A stretch of 64,000 bases of DNA from Crotalaria pallida (Eukaryota > Streptophyta > Magnoliopsida > Fabales > Fabaceae), in NCBI GenBank assembly GCA_037953625.1, contig CM075651.1, forward strand, positions 69,550,501-69,614,500, given 5' to 3'. The notes under the pieces were generated by a model, which searched no databases, had not been told where the DNA came from, and saw only the letters and a program-made list of their open reading frames with translations. Position 1 is the first letter of the stretch. Each line of letters opens with the position of its first letter. Positions 33,386 to 44,114 of the stretch are shown here, one piece after another. Position numbers and translations under genes: made by a program.

Positions 33386-34685
33386 ATTAAGCCTCTCAAA
33401 CGGTATTTTGGTGCTGACTTTAAGTTAAGCATAAAGCAACTATGTTAATGTCAAAATACCGAATGATTTCATTTATCGGTTTCCTTTTCAATGGCCTTGG
33501 TGTTGAACTGAACCTATGCAAATATGGGACAACAATTCTCATAACGACTTGAGCACGAAATATTTCACATTTCGACCAAAAAAAATATTTCACATTACTG
33601 TAATATATATCATGAAGCAAATTTATAATCCTGTGTTGATATTGTACTTTTCATACTTAATAGCATTTATAACAAAGTAAAAGATATCATTAGAAATGAC
33701 ACCTATGATAAACCTTAAAAATTGAAAATCTTAAATCTGTTATATAATTAATGACCTTTTATTCCAAAACTAAATGCGAAAAAATATTCTTTAAAAAACA
33801 AAGTGAGATTTTCTTCTATATTTTTTAAAAACCCAAATTCGAATGGTATCATTTTCACGCATTTATCACAAAGTAAAAGATATCATTAGCAATGGCACAT
33901 ACGCTAAATCTTAAAAATTGAAAATCTTAAATTTGTTATATAATTAATGACCTTTTATTCAAAAACTAAATTGGACAAAAAAAATTCTTTAAAAAACAAA
34001 GTTTGATTTTCTTCTATATTTTTTGATAAAATGAAAAACTTTTTTAGAAAATATATAAAGTTTAGTTTAAAAATATGGTAAAGAATATTATATAAAGTTC
34101 ATAAATTTTGCAAAATAATCTATTCTGGTATGAATTTTCTTTCTTAATTTTGGTCACCAGTAAGACACGTATGTTAGAATAAAAAATCATTAGCATTCAC
34201 CAGTATATAATGAGCATAAATAATATTGTAAAAACATATAAAACATGAATATAAACTTTGTTGCTGAGCAAATATCAATGGAAGAAGAAGATGATGATGG
34301 GGATGAAGATATGATAATTTTGTGGACTCTTCGACTCAATCATTTCAATGAAGCACCAAATTCGAATGGTATCATTTTCTAACTCTGTCAAGTCAAATAC
34401 ATTAAACTATATTTGTATTTTTTATGGACTTAATGATTTTTATACTTGTGGTTTATGTAAACAAGAATTTCAACTTCTTAGATGACTCCTTGACCAATGT
34501 AACAAAGGATGTTACTAAAGAAAACATCTAGGAAAAATTGTCCATGGCAGAAAATATGTATGTGTATGCGTGCATATATGCAAAAATAACCGAGGACATT
34601 CTAAGGCTATTGGGCTTGGTTAAAAAAACTACGATGTATAAGCATTATTCCATGGAGAGAAGACAATATCACTTAAAATAGGATT
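33386..34685. repeat. Tandem array unit 2, third part
   Basis: The array resumes right after element C at 'attaagcctctcaaacgg', within the monomer, and runs through both ~195 bp subrepeats to the next aatag junction. No gene. Confidence 0.85.
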
Positions 34686-37421
34686 AATAGTAAAAAAAAT
34701 AAAAAGAACTCAATTGTTATTAAAAATATTCACTTGATTGAATTGTTAAATTGTTCGCTTGTCTGCAGGAGATAGGCATGTTTCAAAATGGATAGGGTCG
34801 ATGGTTGATTCTGTGATAGGTGTATTCCTAACACAGAATGCGTGAAACCGGCAATCAAGGTAAACCAAAAATCTGTGTTTTTATCATTAAAATGTTTCAT
34901 TGAAATTGCCTGTGTGAATAAAAGGTGAAACCTCCCAATAACTTGAGTTTTTTTTTTTTACTTTGTTGGTCTGTCTTTTTGTCCTTGGCATCAAAATTGT
35001 CTCCAAAGCTAAATATTAGTTGTTCAAATGTAGTGGCTCCACCTCATTGATCGAAGAACCAGATGAAGAACCATTAATTATCGAAAATTCTTTTATTAAT
35101 GATTCCTCACCGTTTAAGGAGTAGAATGGAGATGGAGCACTGTGGTCCCCAGAGATATCTACTGTGAACCTAGGTGGGCTCTTGCAACCAAAAGGTGCAG
35201 GTCAAATACAAAATCATTAAATACTTCTCACATATTGGGCAGTGAATTTTTTTTCCACAACAAATATACAAGTATCCTCAGACGATTGCAGCGTTGAATA
35301 AAATCCACAAAAACAAACTTGTTCTTCTAGACCTACTCATAAAGAGAAGAACGTCAAAATATCTAAACCAAAGAAAGTGAAATTTGGGACCGACAGAAAA
35401 CATGCATGCAATTTGTAACGACTAGGATTTTCTTTATATGTATAATATATGTGTCGGTTGAGCTCAATTATATTCATTGATAGAAAGATGACGATGCTCC
35501 TTTATGATTGCCTTCGGTCAAGAAATGAATGTGAATGAAACACTAGTTTCTGGTTTATATGATTGAATGATTATGGAGTTTTATAAATGTGAGAAGTTCA
35601 TGAGATAGAAATAATGGACTTTAGTATATGTTTGGAATGTTTTCCCAATGGTTGTGAGTTCAAAGAAGGGCTATGAGGTGCTAGACATTTGTGATGTGTA
35701 ACACTTATAGGGTTTTCGTTGAATATATGTTTGTTATTTAAGTTTTATTTTGATATTTTCAAGATGCGAAAATTAACTTTTTCAAGTGGTATTTCCGTGC
35801 TAACTCAACTGAATAGTCGATTTTAGTAACCGGATAAGGTTTGCACGGAACGACCTATTGTTTTGCCAAGGATATGTATAAGTTCCATATAGCGATTTCC
35901 TTTCCAAAGGCCTTGGTTCCAAGCAGAATACAAGTGAATGTCGAATATTCTCAATGGGACTTGAACCCGAAAAGTGTCTACCATGGACTACAATTAAAAT
36001 TTACAAAGGATTAGAATGTGATTCAAGTCCCCTTGAGGATGTAAACCACCATGCACCACAACATTGTGTGTTAAATAGCCATTAGAGTCAACGAAATGGA
36101 AAATTATCCCGGAGGTTATGATTAAGCCTCTCAAGTGGTATTTTGGTGCTGACTTTAAGTTAAGCACAAAGAAATTATGTTAATGTCAAAATACCGAATG
36201 ATTTCATTTATCGGTTTCCTTTTCAATGTCCTTGGTGTTGAACTGAACCAATGCAAATATGGAACAACAATTCTCATAACGACTTGAGCATGAAATATTT
36301 CACATTTCGACCAAAAAAAATATTTCACATTACTGTAATATATATCATGAAGCAAATTTATAATCCTGTGTTGATATCATACTTTTCATACTTAATAGCA
36401 TTTATAACAAAGTAAAAGATATCATTACAAATGACACCTACTCTAAACCTTAAAAATTGAAAATCTTAAATCTGTTATATAATTAATGACCTTTTATTCC
36501 AAAACTAAATGCGAAAAAAATATTCTTTAAAAAACAAAGTGAGATTTTCTTCTATATTTTTTAAAAACCCAAATTCGAATGGTATCATTTTCACGCATTT
36601 ATCACAAAGTAAAAGATATCATTAGCAATGGCACATACGCTAAATCTTAAAAATTGAAAATCTTAAATTTGTTATATAATTAATGACCTTTTATTCAAAA
36701 ACTAAATGTGACAAAAAAATTCTTTAAAAAACAAAGTTTGATTTTTTTCTATATTTTTTGATAAAATGAAAAACTTTTTTAGAAAATATATAAAGTTTAG
36801 TTAAAAAATATGGTAAAGAATATTATATAAAGTTCATAAATTTTGCAAAATAATCTATTCTGGTATGAATTTTCTTTCTTAATTTTGGTGAGCAGTAAGA
36901 CACGTATGTTAGAATAAAAAATCATTAGCATTCACCAGTATATAATAAGCATAAATCATATTGTAAAAACACATAAAACATGAATATAAACTTTGTTGCT
37001 GAGCAAATGTCAATGGAAGAAGAAGATGATGATGGGGATGAAGATATGAGAATTTTGTGGACTCTTCGACTCAATCATTTCAATGAAGCACCAAATTCGA
37101 ATGGTATCATTTTCTAACTCTGTCAAGTCGAATACATTAAACTATATTTGTATTTTATTATGGAGTTAGTGATTTTTATACTTGTGGTTTATGTAAACAA
37201 CAATTTCAACTTCTTAGTTGACTCCTTGACCAACGTAACAAAGGATGTTATTAAAGGAAACATCTAGGAAAATTTGTCCATGGCAGAAAATATGTATGTG
37301 TATGCGTGCATATATGCAAAAATAACCGAGGACACCCTAAGGCTATTGGGCTTGGTTAAACAAACTATGATGTATAAGAATAATTCCATGGAGAGAAGAC
37401 AATATCACTTAAAATAGGATT
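34686..37421. repeat. Tandem array unit 3 (uninterrupted, 2,736 bp)
   Basis: The only complete monomer without an insertion. Its length matches unit 4 after removing Tekay-2 (about 2,735 bp), which sets the repeat length. It includes the 'tttgcacggaacgacctattg' block absent from unit 1, which is itself a diverged copy of the following block ('ggtttcctttccaaaggcc' against 'ggtttccttttcaatggcc'). Confidence 0.9.
34769..35418 (+). pseudogene. DEMETER/ROS1-like fragment, unit 3
   Basis: Acceptor GTCTGCAG, then the same exon start and VDSVIGVFLTQN with the shared TGA. Exon 2 begins after a poly-T tract with TTTGTTG instead of TTTGTAG, so its acceptor is lost here. The SLASKLSPK-type continuation shows further decay, and the Lys-rich end closes with TAA at 35416-35418. 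Non-functional. Confidence 0.77.
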
Positions 37422-37762
37422 AATAGTAAAAAAAATAAAAAGAACTCAATTGTTATTAAAAATATTCACTTGATTGAATTGCTAAATTGTTCGCTTGTCT
37501 GCAGGAGATAGGCATGTTTCAAAATGGATAGGGTCGATGGTTGATTCTGTGATAGGTGTATTCCTAACATAGAATGCGTGAAACCGGCAATCAAGGTAAA
37601 CCAAAAATTTGTGTTTTTATCATTAAAATGTTTCATTGAAATTGCCTGTGTGAATAAAAGGTGAAACCTCCCAATAACTTGAATTTTTTTTTTTACTTTG
37701 TAGGTCTGTCTTTTTGTCCTTGGAAGCAAAATTTGTCTCCAAAGCTAAATATTAGTGGCTCA
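37422..37762. repeat. Tandem array unit 4, first part
   Basis: Runs from the aatag junction to gctca (37758-37762), where Tekay-2 inserted. Holds exon 1 and the start of exon 2 of the glycosylase fragment. Confidence 0.88.
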
Positions 37763-38506
37763 TGTGACACCCTTCCGAATTACCCAAATATAATATAGTA
37801 ATTAAGCTTTTATATTGGATAATATATGGACTTGTGAGTGTTAAGAAAATAACCGAAATAAAATTTTCCTTTTTAAACGGGTGCACAAACCGTCATTTGG
37901 AATTCTTAGAGAATAAACTTTAAACCATTTCAAAACATTTGTATCGAGTTCGGCGATCTCTAAAACCTTTTCACAAATAGGGTAACATTCGCTCTTTGGA
38001 AACATCTTTGTATCATACAAGTAATCAAAGTTACCCATGCTTTGTTCGATAAAACTGATATCATCAAATAATATTTATAGCCGAGCTCTTAAGTAAATTA
38101 ATATCAGAGTAAAGCGGAATTTATCGGACTATGCGATTTAATGGTAAGATAAACATAAGTTTTCAATATATAAATATATGAAAAGTAGTGAGTACATAGT
38201 CCCATGATCAAGGTCTCCAAGATCCAACATATACAAGCCCATAAACAGATCTACATAATAGTGTATCTAAACCCCTAGAGTACTCCAAAAGTATATCTAC
38301 AATATATGTACATAACCAAAACCTAAACTCCAAGGGTGGTCACGTAGATCTGGTCTCATCAGATGCAGTAGTAGTGATAGTAGCAGTCTCAAAGAAACAT
38401 AAGTAGTAAGGTAGTAGTATCATCATCAACACAGCAGCAACAAATCTCCTCCACAGCCTCCACACATCGAATCCTCTGATCCTCATCATATACTCTATAC
38501 ACATAC

Positions 38507-38977
38507 CTAGGGATCATCGTCCCTCCAATCACTCCCAGTAGAATGCACGACAGGCTCGCTCCCACTCTCGTCCTCCACAGGATCCTCCTCGATCTCATCC
38601 GAGGGAGAGTGTACCCTACCACTGGGTACCGGGTCAGGGGATGGTGAAACCCTGACTGGGCTCCTCGGATCAGAAGGGGGCGTCTCCTCGCGGACGACTC
38701 TCGAAGTAAAAGGGTGAGAGCGGGTAGGTCGAAAACGAAAACTATGGTAAGAGCGAGCTGGTCGCGTGGGAGGTGGTCCATGGTAAGTGTAAAACGGGGG
38801 TACATGCATAGTGTATATGATGGGAATCCTAAATCTACGAGGACGGAATCGGATCAACGGGTTCGGGTGGTAAAAGGTAACCTCTACCTCACCCTCGAAC
38901 ACCGCGCGATGGTCCTCATAGATCCATGTGCCACTAGGAAGTAGCCGGATCTCGATGCAAGCAATGTAACGAGACAT
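38507..38977 (-). CDS. LTR-encoded 156-aa protein, Tekay-2 3' LTR
   Basis: Homologue of the Tekay-1 LTR ORF, open over the same length and starting at the ATG right after the acceptor (TTGTAG GTGATG on the minus strand). Differences are mostly conservative (for example TWIYEDHRAVFEGEVEVTF against VWIYEDHRAVYEGEVEFTF). The basic middle (RPTRSHPF) and acidic tail (GSDWRDDDP) are unchanged. An open frame in two subfamilies argues for a real protein. Function unknown. Confidence 0.55.
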   Translation of the reverse strand: MSRYIACIEIRLLPSGTWIYEDHRAVFEGEVEVTFYHPNPLIRFRPRRFRIPIIYTMHVPPFYTYHGPPPTRPARSYHSFRFRPTRSHPFTSRVVREETPPSDPRSPVRVSPSPDPVPSGRVHSPSDEIEEDPVEDESGSEPVVHSTGSDWRDDDP

Positions 38978-39219
38978 CACCTACAAGGGCATAGGGGTAA
39001 GCAATTCTATACACATGACCAATAGAGAATAAATTGTACAATATGAATATTTAAATATGCATCAATTAACAGCAATCACATATAACACTTAGCAGTTAAT
39101 GAATGCACATAGGATGCTCACACTTATTTCATTTATCACAATTATTTTAAATGAGTGGCATGATGCATGACTTTAGCTCTCAAGCCTATCTCCATCATAC
39201 TATGTCACTCTCTGACGTC

Positions 39220-39480
39220 CATCCCTGACAACCCAGCACACAACAGTGTGTTGTATTCCTAGGTATACAACAATTCGTACATTCACCTAGAATGTACACG
39301 ACAAGCTTGGTATCCATGCCACCCGAGCATATCCCGTCATCCAAACGGACCGTCATCCAAACGGTATAACCATATTAGCATTCCCTCAGCCGACCACGTC
39401 AACGACGTGTCATCAAGCAAGCGTATTGGCACTCCCAGAGGCCCTCCACATGTTTACCAAAAACATGATATACGTCCTAC
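39220..39480 (-). repeat. Hairpin array, Tekay-2 3' LTR
   Basis: Includes GTACATTC/GAATGTAC (39277-39297), a TTGTAT/ATACAA stem around 'tcctaggt' (about 39251-39270), a CACAC/GTGTG stem (about 39236-39250) where the Tekay-2 5' LTR (near 47440) and Tekay-1 have GCACT/AGTGC, and CACGTC/GACGTG (near 39397-39411). The CACAC/GTGTG change alters both arms. Confidence 0.7.
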
Positions 39481-39710
39481 CAACTAAACTCCAGAATGAA
39501 TGCATTACCTTACTTAAAAGAGATTGATTGACGTTTTATCCTTTTATTAATACATTACGTGCCTCCCGAGCAACGTATCATTATTCAAATGAAAACATCA
39601 TAACGTCAATCAATTTCCTCTAAGTCCTGGATCACTTGGTTTATTGTCCTCTAAGAGTTACAAAATAACTTAGAATTGAAAATGGCATTTTTAAGTATCT
39701 GACTAAAAAT

Positions 39711-39993
39711 ACTCGAGTTTCCTCCAAAATAATCGAGTAGTTAATCATTTTCCAGATTCTACTCGAGTTGTTCATAATTATACTCGAGTCGTTCATGTCT
39801 TTTCAGAGATTTAGGGTTTCAGGTTTTCATAAATATACTCGAGTAATTCATGAGATACTCGAGTATTTCATCTCCCAGAATACTCGAGTAGTTCATACAT
39901 TACTCGAGTCTTCAATCTGATTCCCAAGTTGGTGCGCCAATTTTCACTCTGGTGCACCACGAAATACTCGAGTATTAAGCCAAATACTCGAGT
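39711..39993. repeat. ACTCGAGT palindrome cluster, Tekay-2 3' LTR
   Basis: About nine intact ACTCGAGT sites plus one decayed (aatcgagt) in 283 bp, again in pairs mostly 20 bp apart (one pair is 21). The spacers differ from those of Tekay-1, so motif and spacing are conserved beyond the sequence between them. The 5' LTR copy is at 47914-48196. Confidence 0.83.
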
Positions 39994-40889
39994 ATCTGCA
40001 GACAGAACAGAGTGAAACTTGGTTTTTACATGCCATTTCAATTTCTAAACATTTTTAACCCAAAACAGTGATCACAATAGTTCATATACCACATATTGAA
40101 CATGTTAACATACTCATTTCATATCAAATAACAAATTTGACAGAGAATCAATCCATTATGCATGAAATATACAATTTAGCAACTCAACACTTCAAATTGC
40201 AAAATAAGCACAATATTCATGAAACAAAGTTCATTTAAGCTTGCATGCATGATATAGAACTTGCTCATCACAGTCATAGAGCATGGATTGGTCTCCAAAC
40301 CAAAGTTCCTATTCAAACTAAGCCCTTAGAGCCTCTTGATGGCTCTCTAACACAATTAATGGAATTTAAACTCTATCTAGTGAATATAATTACTTCCCCT
40401 TACCTCTCAGATGTTTTCCAAACAAGGATTGACAAGAAAAAGGCTTCAAAATTCTCAGACCAACATCAAATGCCACATGCAGAGCATTTTGAGTACCACA
40501 CCAAAACTGAATTGGTTTGTACATGAAACAGAAGATTAAATTGGGGAAATTAGATTTTCTAGACTCTATGCAACATAATCTAACTAAAGGAATCGAATTT
40601 GAGACTCAAGAGTTCGTGAGCTTACCAGAATCAATGATCAAAGTAAGCTCCAGACCAAGACTTGTCCAGCAACAGCTTCACTTCCCAGCTCCAATTCTCT
40701 CAACACACTCACTCAAATCTCACGATTTTACTCTCTATACAAAGCTCAAGATGTAAGCTTTGTATTCGTGTATGATTTGTGTTTTGAATCTGAACAGAGA
40801 ATGAGAATCGAAGGAGACGAATTCGAAACCCTAACTTCTTTAACTTCAACAAGATTAAGCAAAATTCTCTACCAAGTGAGGTTGATGAG

Positions 40890-40897
40890 CTTTTATA
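40890..40897 (-). promoter_or_regulatory. TATA box, Tekay-2 3' LTR
   Basis: TATAAAAG on the minus strand, in the same setting as in Tekay-1 (followed by an 'agctcatc' leader). The 5' LTR copy is at 49093-49100. Confidence 0.7.
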
Positions 40898-41342
40898 GAC
40901 ATGGAGGGGTATCATGCATCACGACACGACACCCTTCAGCTGTTGACGATGGAGTATTCGTGTCAACGGAGGGAACTCGTTGGCGGTGACTCATCAAACG
41001 CACTAACTCGTGCAGTTTGACCCAGAAAATACTCGAGTATTTTTCCCAATTTTTGAAAAATAATTATTTTATTTACTTTCCCTCCAAAATCTTTCCTATA
41101 ATTACCTCTAGGTCCCAACCCAGGGACTAATATGCAAAATACTCATCTTAGACATTTATTATATTTATTAAATCAATTCACACACATATACCAACTATAT
41201 AAACACATATTTTAATCAAGGATTAATATGAAATAATTAATTATAATTAATTTATAAGTAACATTTCATTAATCGGAGATTAAAATTTTGGGGGGTTACA
41301 CTACTCCCCCACTTATAAGGAATTTCGTCCCCGAAATTCAAC

Positions 41343-44114
41343 TCATACAAACAAATCAGGATAATCCTGACGCATCTTATCCTCTAGTTCCCACGATGCT
41401 TCCATTACATCGCCACACACCCAGACGACTTTGACCAGACGAATGTCCTTCCCTCTAAGCTGCTTGATTCTTCGATCTTCAATACGAACTGGCACAGCTT
41501 TGAAGGTCAGGTTCTCATAAATTTCTAAGTCATCAGGTTGGATTCTAAGGACAATGGTGGGGTCATGGACATATCTTTTAAGTTGAGACACATGGAATAC
41601 ATTATGAAGGTTAGCTAATGACGGAGGCAAAGCTAATTGATAGGCTACTGGGCCGATTCTTTTGAGAATTTGATAGGGACCAATAAACTTAGGTGATAGT
41701 TTATGGGTTTTCAAGGCTCTACTAACACCTTTGGTTGGTACGATTCTAATGAACACATGGTCTCCTTCAGCAAACTCTAAGGGTTTTCTTCTTCTATCAG
41801 CATAGCTTTTCTGCCTACTCTGAGTTGCCCTCATCTTCTCTTGTATCATCTTGATCTGCTCCGTGGTCTCTTGCACAATATCTGGTCCAATCAGAGAGCT
41901 CTCCCCCACTTGAAACCAACATAACGACATCTGACACTTTCTCCCATACAAAGCTTCAAATGGTGCCATTCCAATACTCGTGTGGTAGCTGTTGTTGTAA
42001 GTGAACTCCACGAGTGGCAACATCTGCTCCCAATTCCCTTGCCCTTCCAAAGCACAGGCTCGTAGAAGGTCCTCCAATGACTGAATAGTCCTCTCCGTTT
42101 GGCCATCAGTCTGAGGATGGTATGCAGAACTCAGTTTCAATCTTGAACCCAAGGCTCTATGCAGATCTTCCCAAAACTTTGATGTAAACCTCGGATCGCG
42201 ATCAGACACAATGCTTGATGGTACTCCGTGCAGACGAACAACTTCCTTGATGTACAACTGAGTGAGCTTTTCAAATGAGTAGCGCATATTCACGGGAATG
42301 AAATGCGCTGACTTAGTCAAATGATCCACGATCACCCAGATTGCATCATGACCAGTAGATGTCCTTGGCAATCCCGACACAAAATCCATCGAGATACTAT
42401 CCCATTTCCACAACGGAATCTCCAAAGGGAGTAACTCTCCTCCCGGCCTTTGATGTTCCACCTTGGCCTTCTGACATACCAAACAACATGCCACATACTC
42501 AGCTACGTCTCTCTTCAAACCAGGCCACCAAAATAGCTTCTTTAAGTCCTGGTACATTTTGGTAGCTCCCGGATGCATACTCATCTTATTCTTATGTGCT
42601 TCGTCCAGAATCGTCCTTCTTACTTCTAAATCACCAGGCACACAAATCCTGGTTTTAAAGCGAAGGATTCCATCCTTCCCTTCTTGAAACTCCAATTCCT
42701 TGCTTTCTTCCATCAACTTCCTCTTTTCCATGAGCTTCTCATCCTTGCGTTGCAATTCCCGAATCCTCTGTAGAAACTCATTAGCAATCTGTAGCATCCC
42801 CATCTTGATACTTGTCGGCTCCATTTGCATCGTCAGACTCAAATCCCGGAATTCCTCTATCAGTGCAGCTTCTCTGACCATCATTGCACTGATGTGCATT
42901 GCCTTTCTACTCAATGCATCTGCCACAACATTGGCCTTTCCAGGATGATAATGGAGTTCAAACTCATAATCCTTCAAAAACTCCATCCATCGGCGTTGCC
43001 TCATATTCAACTCCTTTTGATCAAAGAGGTACTTTAAACTCTTATGGTCACTGAACACCCGGAACGTAGTGCCATAGAGATAGTGCCTCCAGATCTTTAA
43101 GGCAAACACCACAGCAGCAAACTCCAGATCGTGGGTTGGATAGTTCATTTCATGAACTTTTAGCTGTCTCGAGGCATAAGCGACGACTTGCCCTTCTTGC
43201 ATCAAAACACACCCTAGACCTTGTTTCGACGCGTCACAATACACATCAAAAGTCTTCTGTGTATCGGGCAGAACCAATACAGGAGACGATGTCAACCTTT
43301 CCTTCAACTCTTGAAAACTCCTTTCACATTTCTCATTCCATAGGAATGGTTGATCTTTCCGAGTCAACTTCGTCAGAGGCAGTGCGATCTTCGAGAAACC
43401 TTCGATAAACCTTCTATAATAACCAGCCAAACCAAGGAAGCTTCTCACCTCTGTGACCGACTTTGGTTGCTCCCATTGCAAAACCGAACTCACTTTCGTC
43501 GGATCAACGGCTATTCCCTTGTCCGAAATCACATGCCCCAAGAACTTAACCTCCTTCAGCCAGAACTCACACTTTGTAAGTTTGGAATACAATTGTTTCT
43601 CCTTCAGGATGCTCAACACTATTCTCAAGTGTTCAGCATGCTCCTCCGAGCTCTTAGAGTAAATGAGAATATCATCAATGAACACAACCACGAATGAATC
43701 TAAATAAGGTCTAAAGATTTGATTCATGTAGTCCATGAAGATGGCTGGTGCATTAGTCAATCCGAACGGCATCACGACGTACTCATAATGTCCGTATCGA
43801 GATCGAAATGCAGTCTTAGAGATATCCTCTTCTCTTATCCTGATCTGATGGTATCCTGACCTCAAATCGATCTTGGAAAATACTGAAGCTCCACGAACTT
43901 GATCCATAAGGTCATCTATCCTTGGCAACGGATACTTGTTCTTGATGGTGACCTTATTCAGCTGCCGGTAGTCGATGCACATCCTCATACTACCATCTTT
44001 CTTCTTGACAAACAAAACCGGAGCACCCCAAGGTGACACACTTGGTTGAATCATCTGTTTCTGTAATAGCTCCTCAATCTGCTTCTTCATTTCTGCCACT
44101 TCCGGTGGTGCCAT
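41343..44114 (-). CDS. Tekay-2 pol: RT, RNase H, integrase, chromodomain (923 codons, intact)
   Basis: Open over 923 codons from an internal Met; the natural polyprotein would enter from protease. RT about residues 40-220, with Asp83 in KIDLRSGYHQ and FIDD at 145-148. RNase H about 270-380 (VYCDASKQGLG). Integrase zinc region (HPGATKMYQ ... CCLVCQ), then the DDE core with MDFVSGLPR, VSDRDPRF and HPQTDGQTERT. Chromodomain in the last ~50 residues (RGKDIRLVKVVWVCGD ... WELEDKMRQDYPDLF). All catalytic positions are present. Just upstream, one base is missing relative to Tekay-1, so it is out of frame with gag-protease. A functional polyprotein is unlikely unless the shift is bypassed. Confidence 0.9.
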   Translation of the reverse strand: MAPPEVAEMKKQIEELLQKQMIQPSVSPWGAPVLFVKKKDGSMRMCIDYRQLNKVTIKNKYPLPRIDDLMDQVRGASVFSKIDLRSGYHQIRIREEDISKTAFRSRYGHYEYVVMPFGLTNAPAIFMDYMNQIFRPYLDSFVVVFIDDILIYSKSSEEHAEHLRIVLSILKEKQLYSKLTKCEFWLKEVKFLGHVISDKGIAVDPTKVSSVLQWEQPKSVTEVRSFLGLAGYYRRFIEGFSKIALPLTKLTRKDQPFLWNEKCERSFQELKERLTSSPVLVLPDTQKTFDVYCDASKQGLGCVLMQEGQVVAYASRQLKVHEMNYPTHDLEFAAVVFALKIWRHYLYGTTFRVFSDHKSLKYLFDQKELNMRQRRWMEFLKDYEFELHYHPGKANVVADALSRKAMHISAMMVREAALIEEFRDLSLTMQMEPTSIKMGMLQIANEFLQRIRELQRKDEKLMEKRKLMEESKELEFQEGKDGILRFKTRICVPGDLEVRRTILDEAHKNKMSMHPGATKMYQDLKKLFWWPGLKRDVAEYVACCLVCQKAKVEHQRPGGELLPLEIPLWKWDSISMDFVSGLPRTSTGHDAIWVIVDHLTKSAHFIPVNMRYSFEKLTQLYIKEVVRLHGVPSSIVSDRDPRFTSKFWEDLHRALGSRLKLSSAYHPQTDGQTERTIQSLEDLLRACALEGQGNWEQMLPLVEFTYNNSYHTSIGMAPFEALYGRKCQMSLCWFQVGESSLIGPDIVQETTEQIKMIQEKMRATQSRQKSYADRRRKPLEFAEGDHVFIRIVPTKGVSRALKTHKLSPKFIGPYQILKRIGPVAYQLALPPSLANLHNVFHVSQLKRYVHDPTIVLRIQPDDLEIYENLTFKAVPVRIEDRRIKQLRGKDIRLVKVVWVCGDVMEASWELEDKMRQDYPDLFV

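Larger units (their letters stand above)
37763..41300 (-). repeat. Tekay-2 3' LTR (left)
   Basis: 3,538 bp. Read leftward from 41300: one intact ACTCGAGT near 41032, TATA (40890-40897), leader, donors, hairpin GAGCC/GGCTC (near 40329-40345), palindrome cluster (39711-39993), hairpin array (about 39220-39480), acceptor at 38981, LTR ORF (38977-38507), AT-rich end. The inner end reads GGGGGGTTACA. Confidence 0.92.
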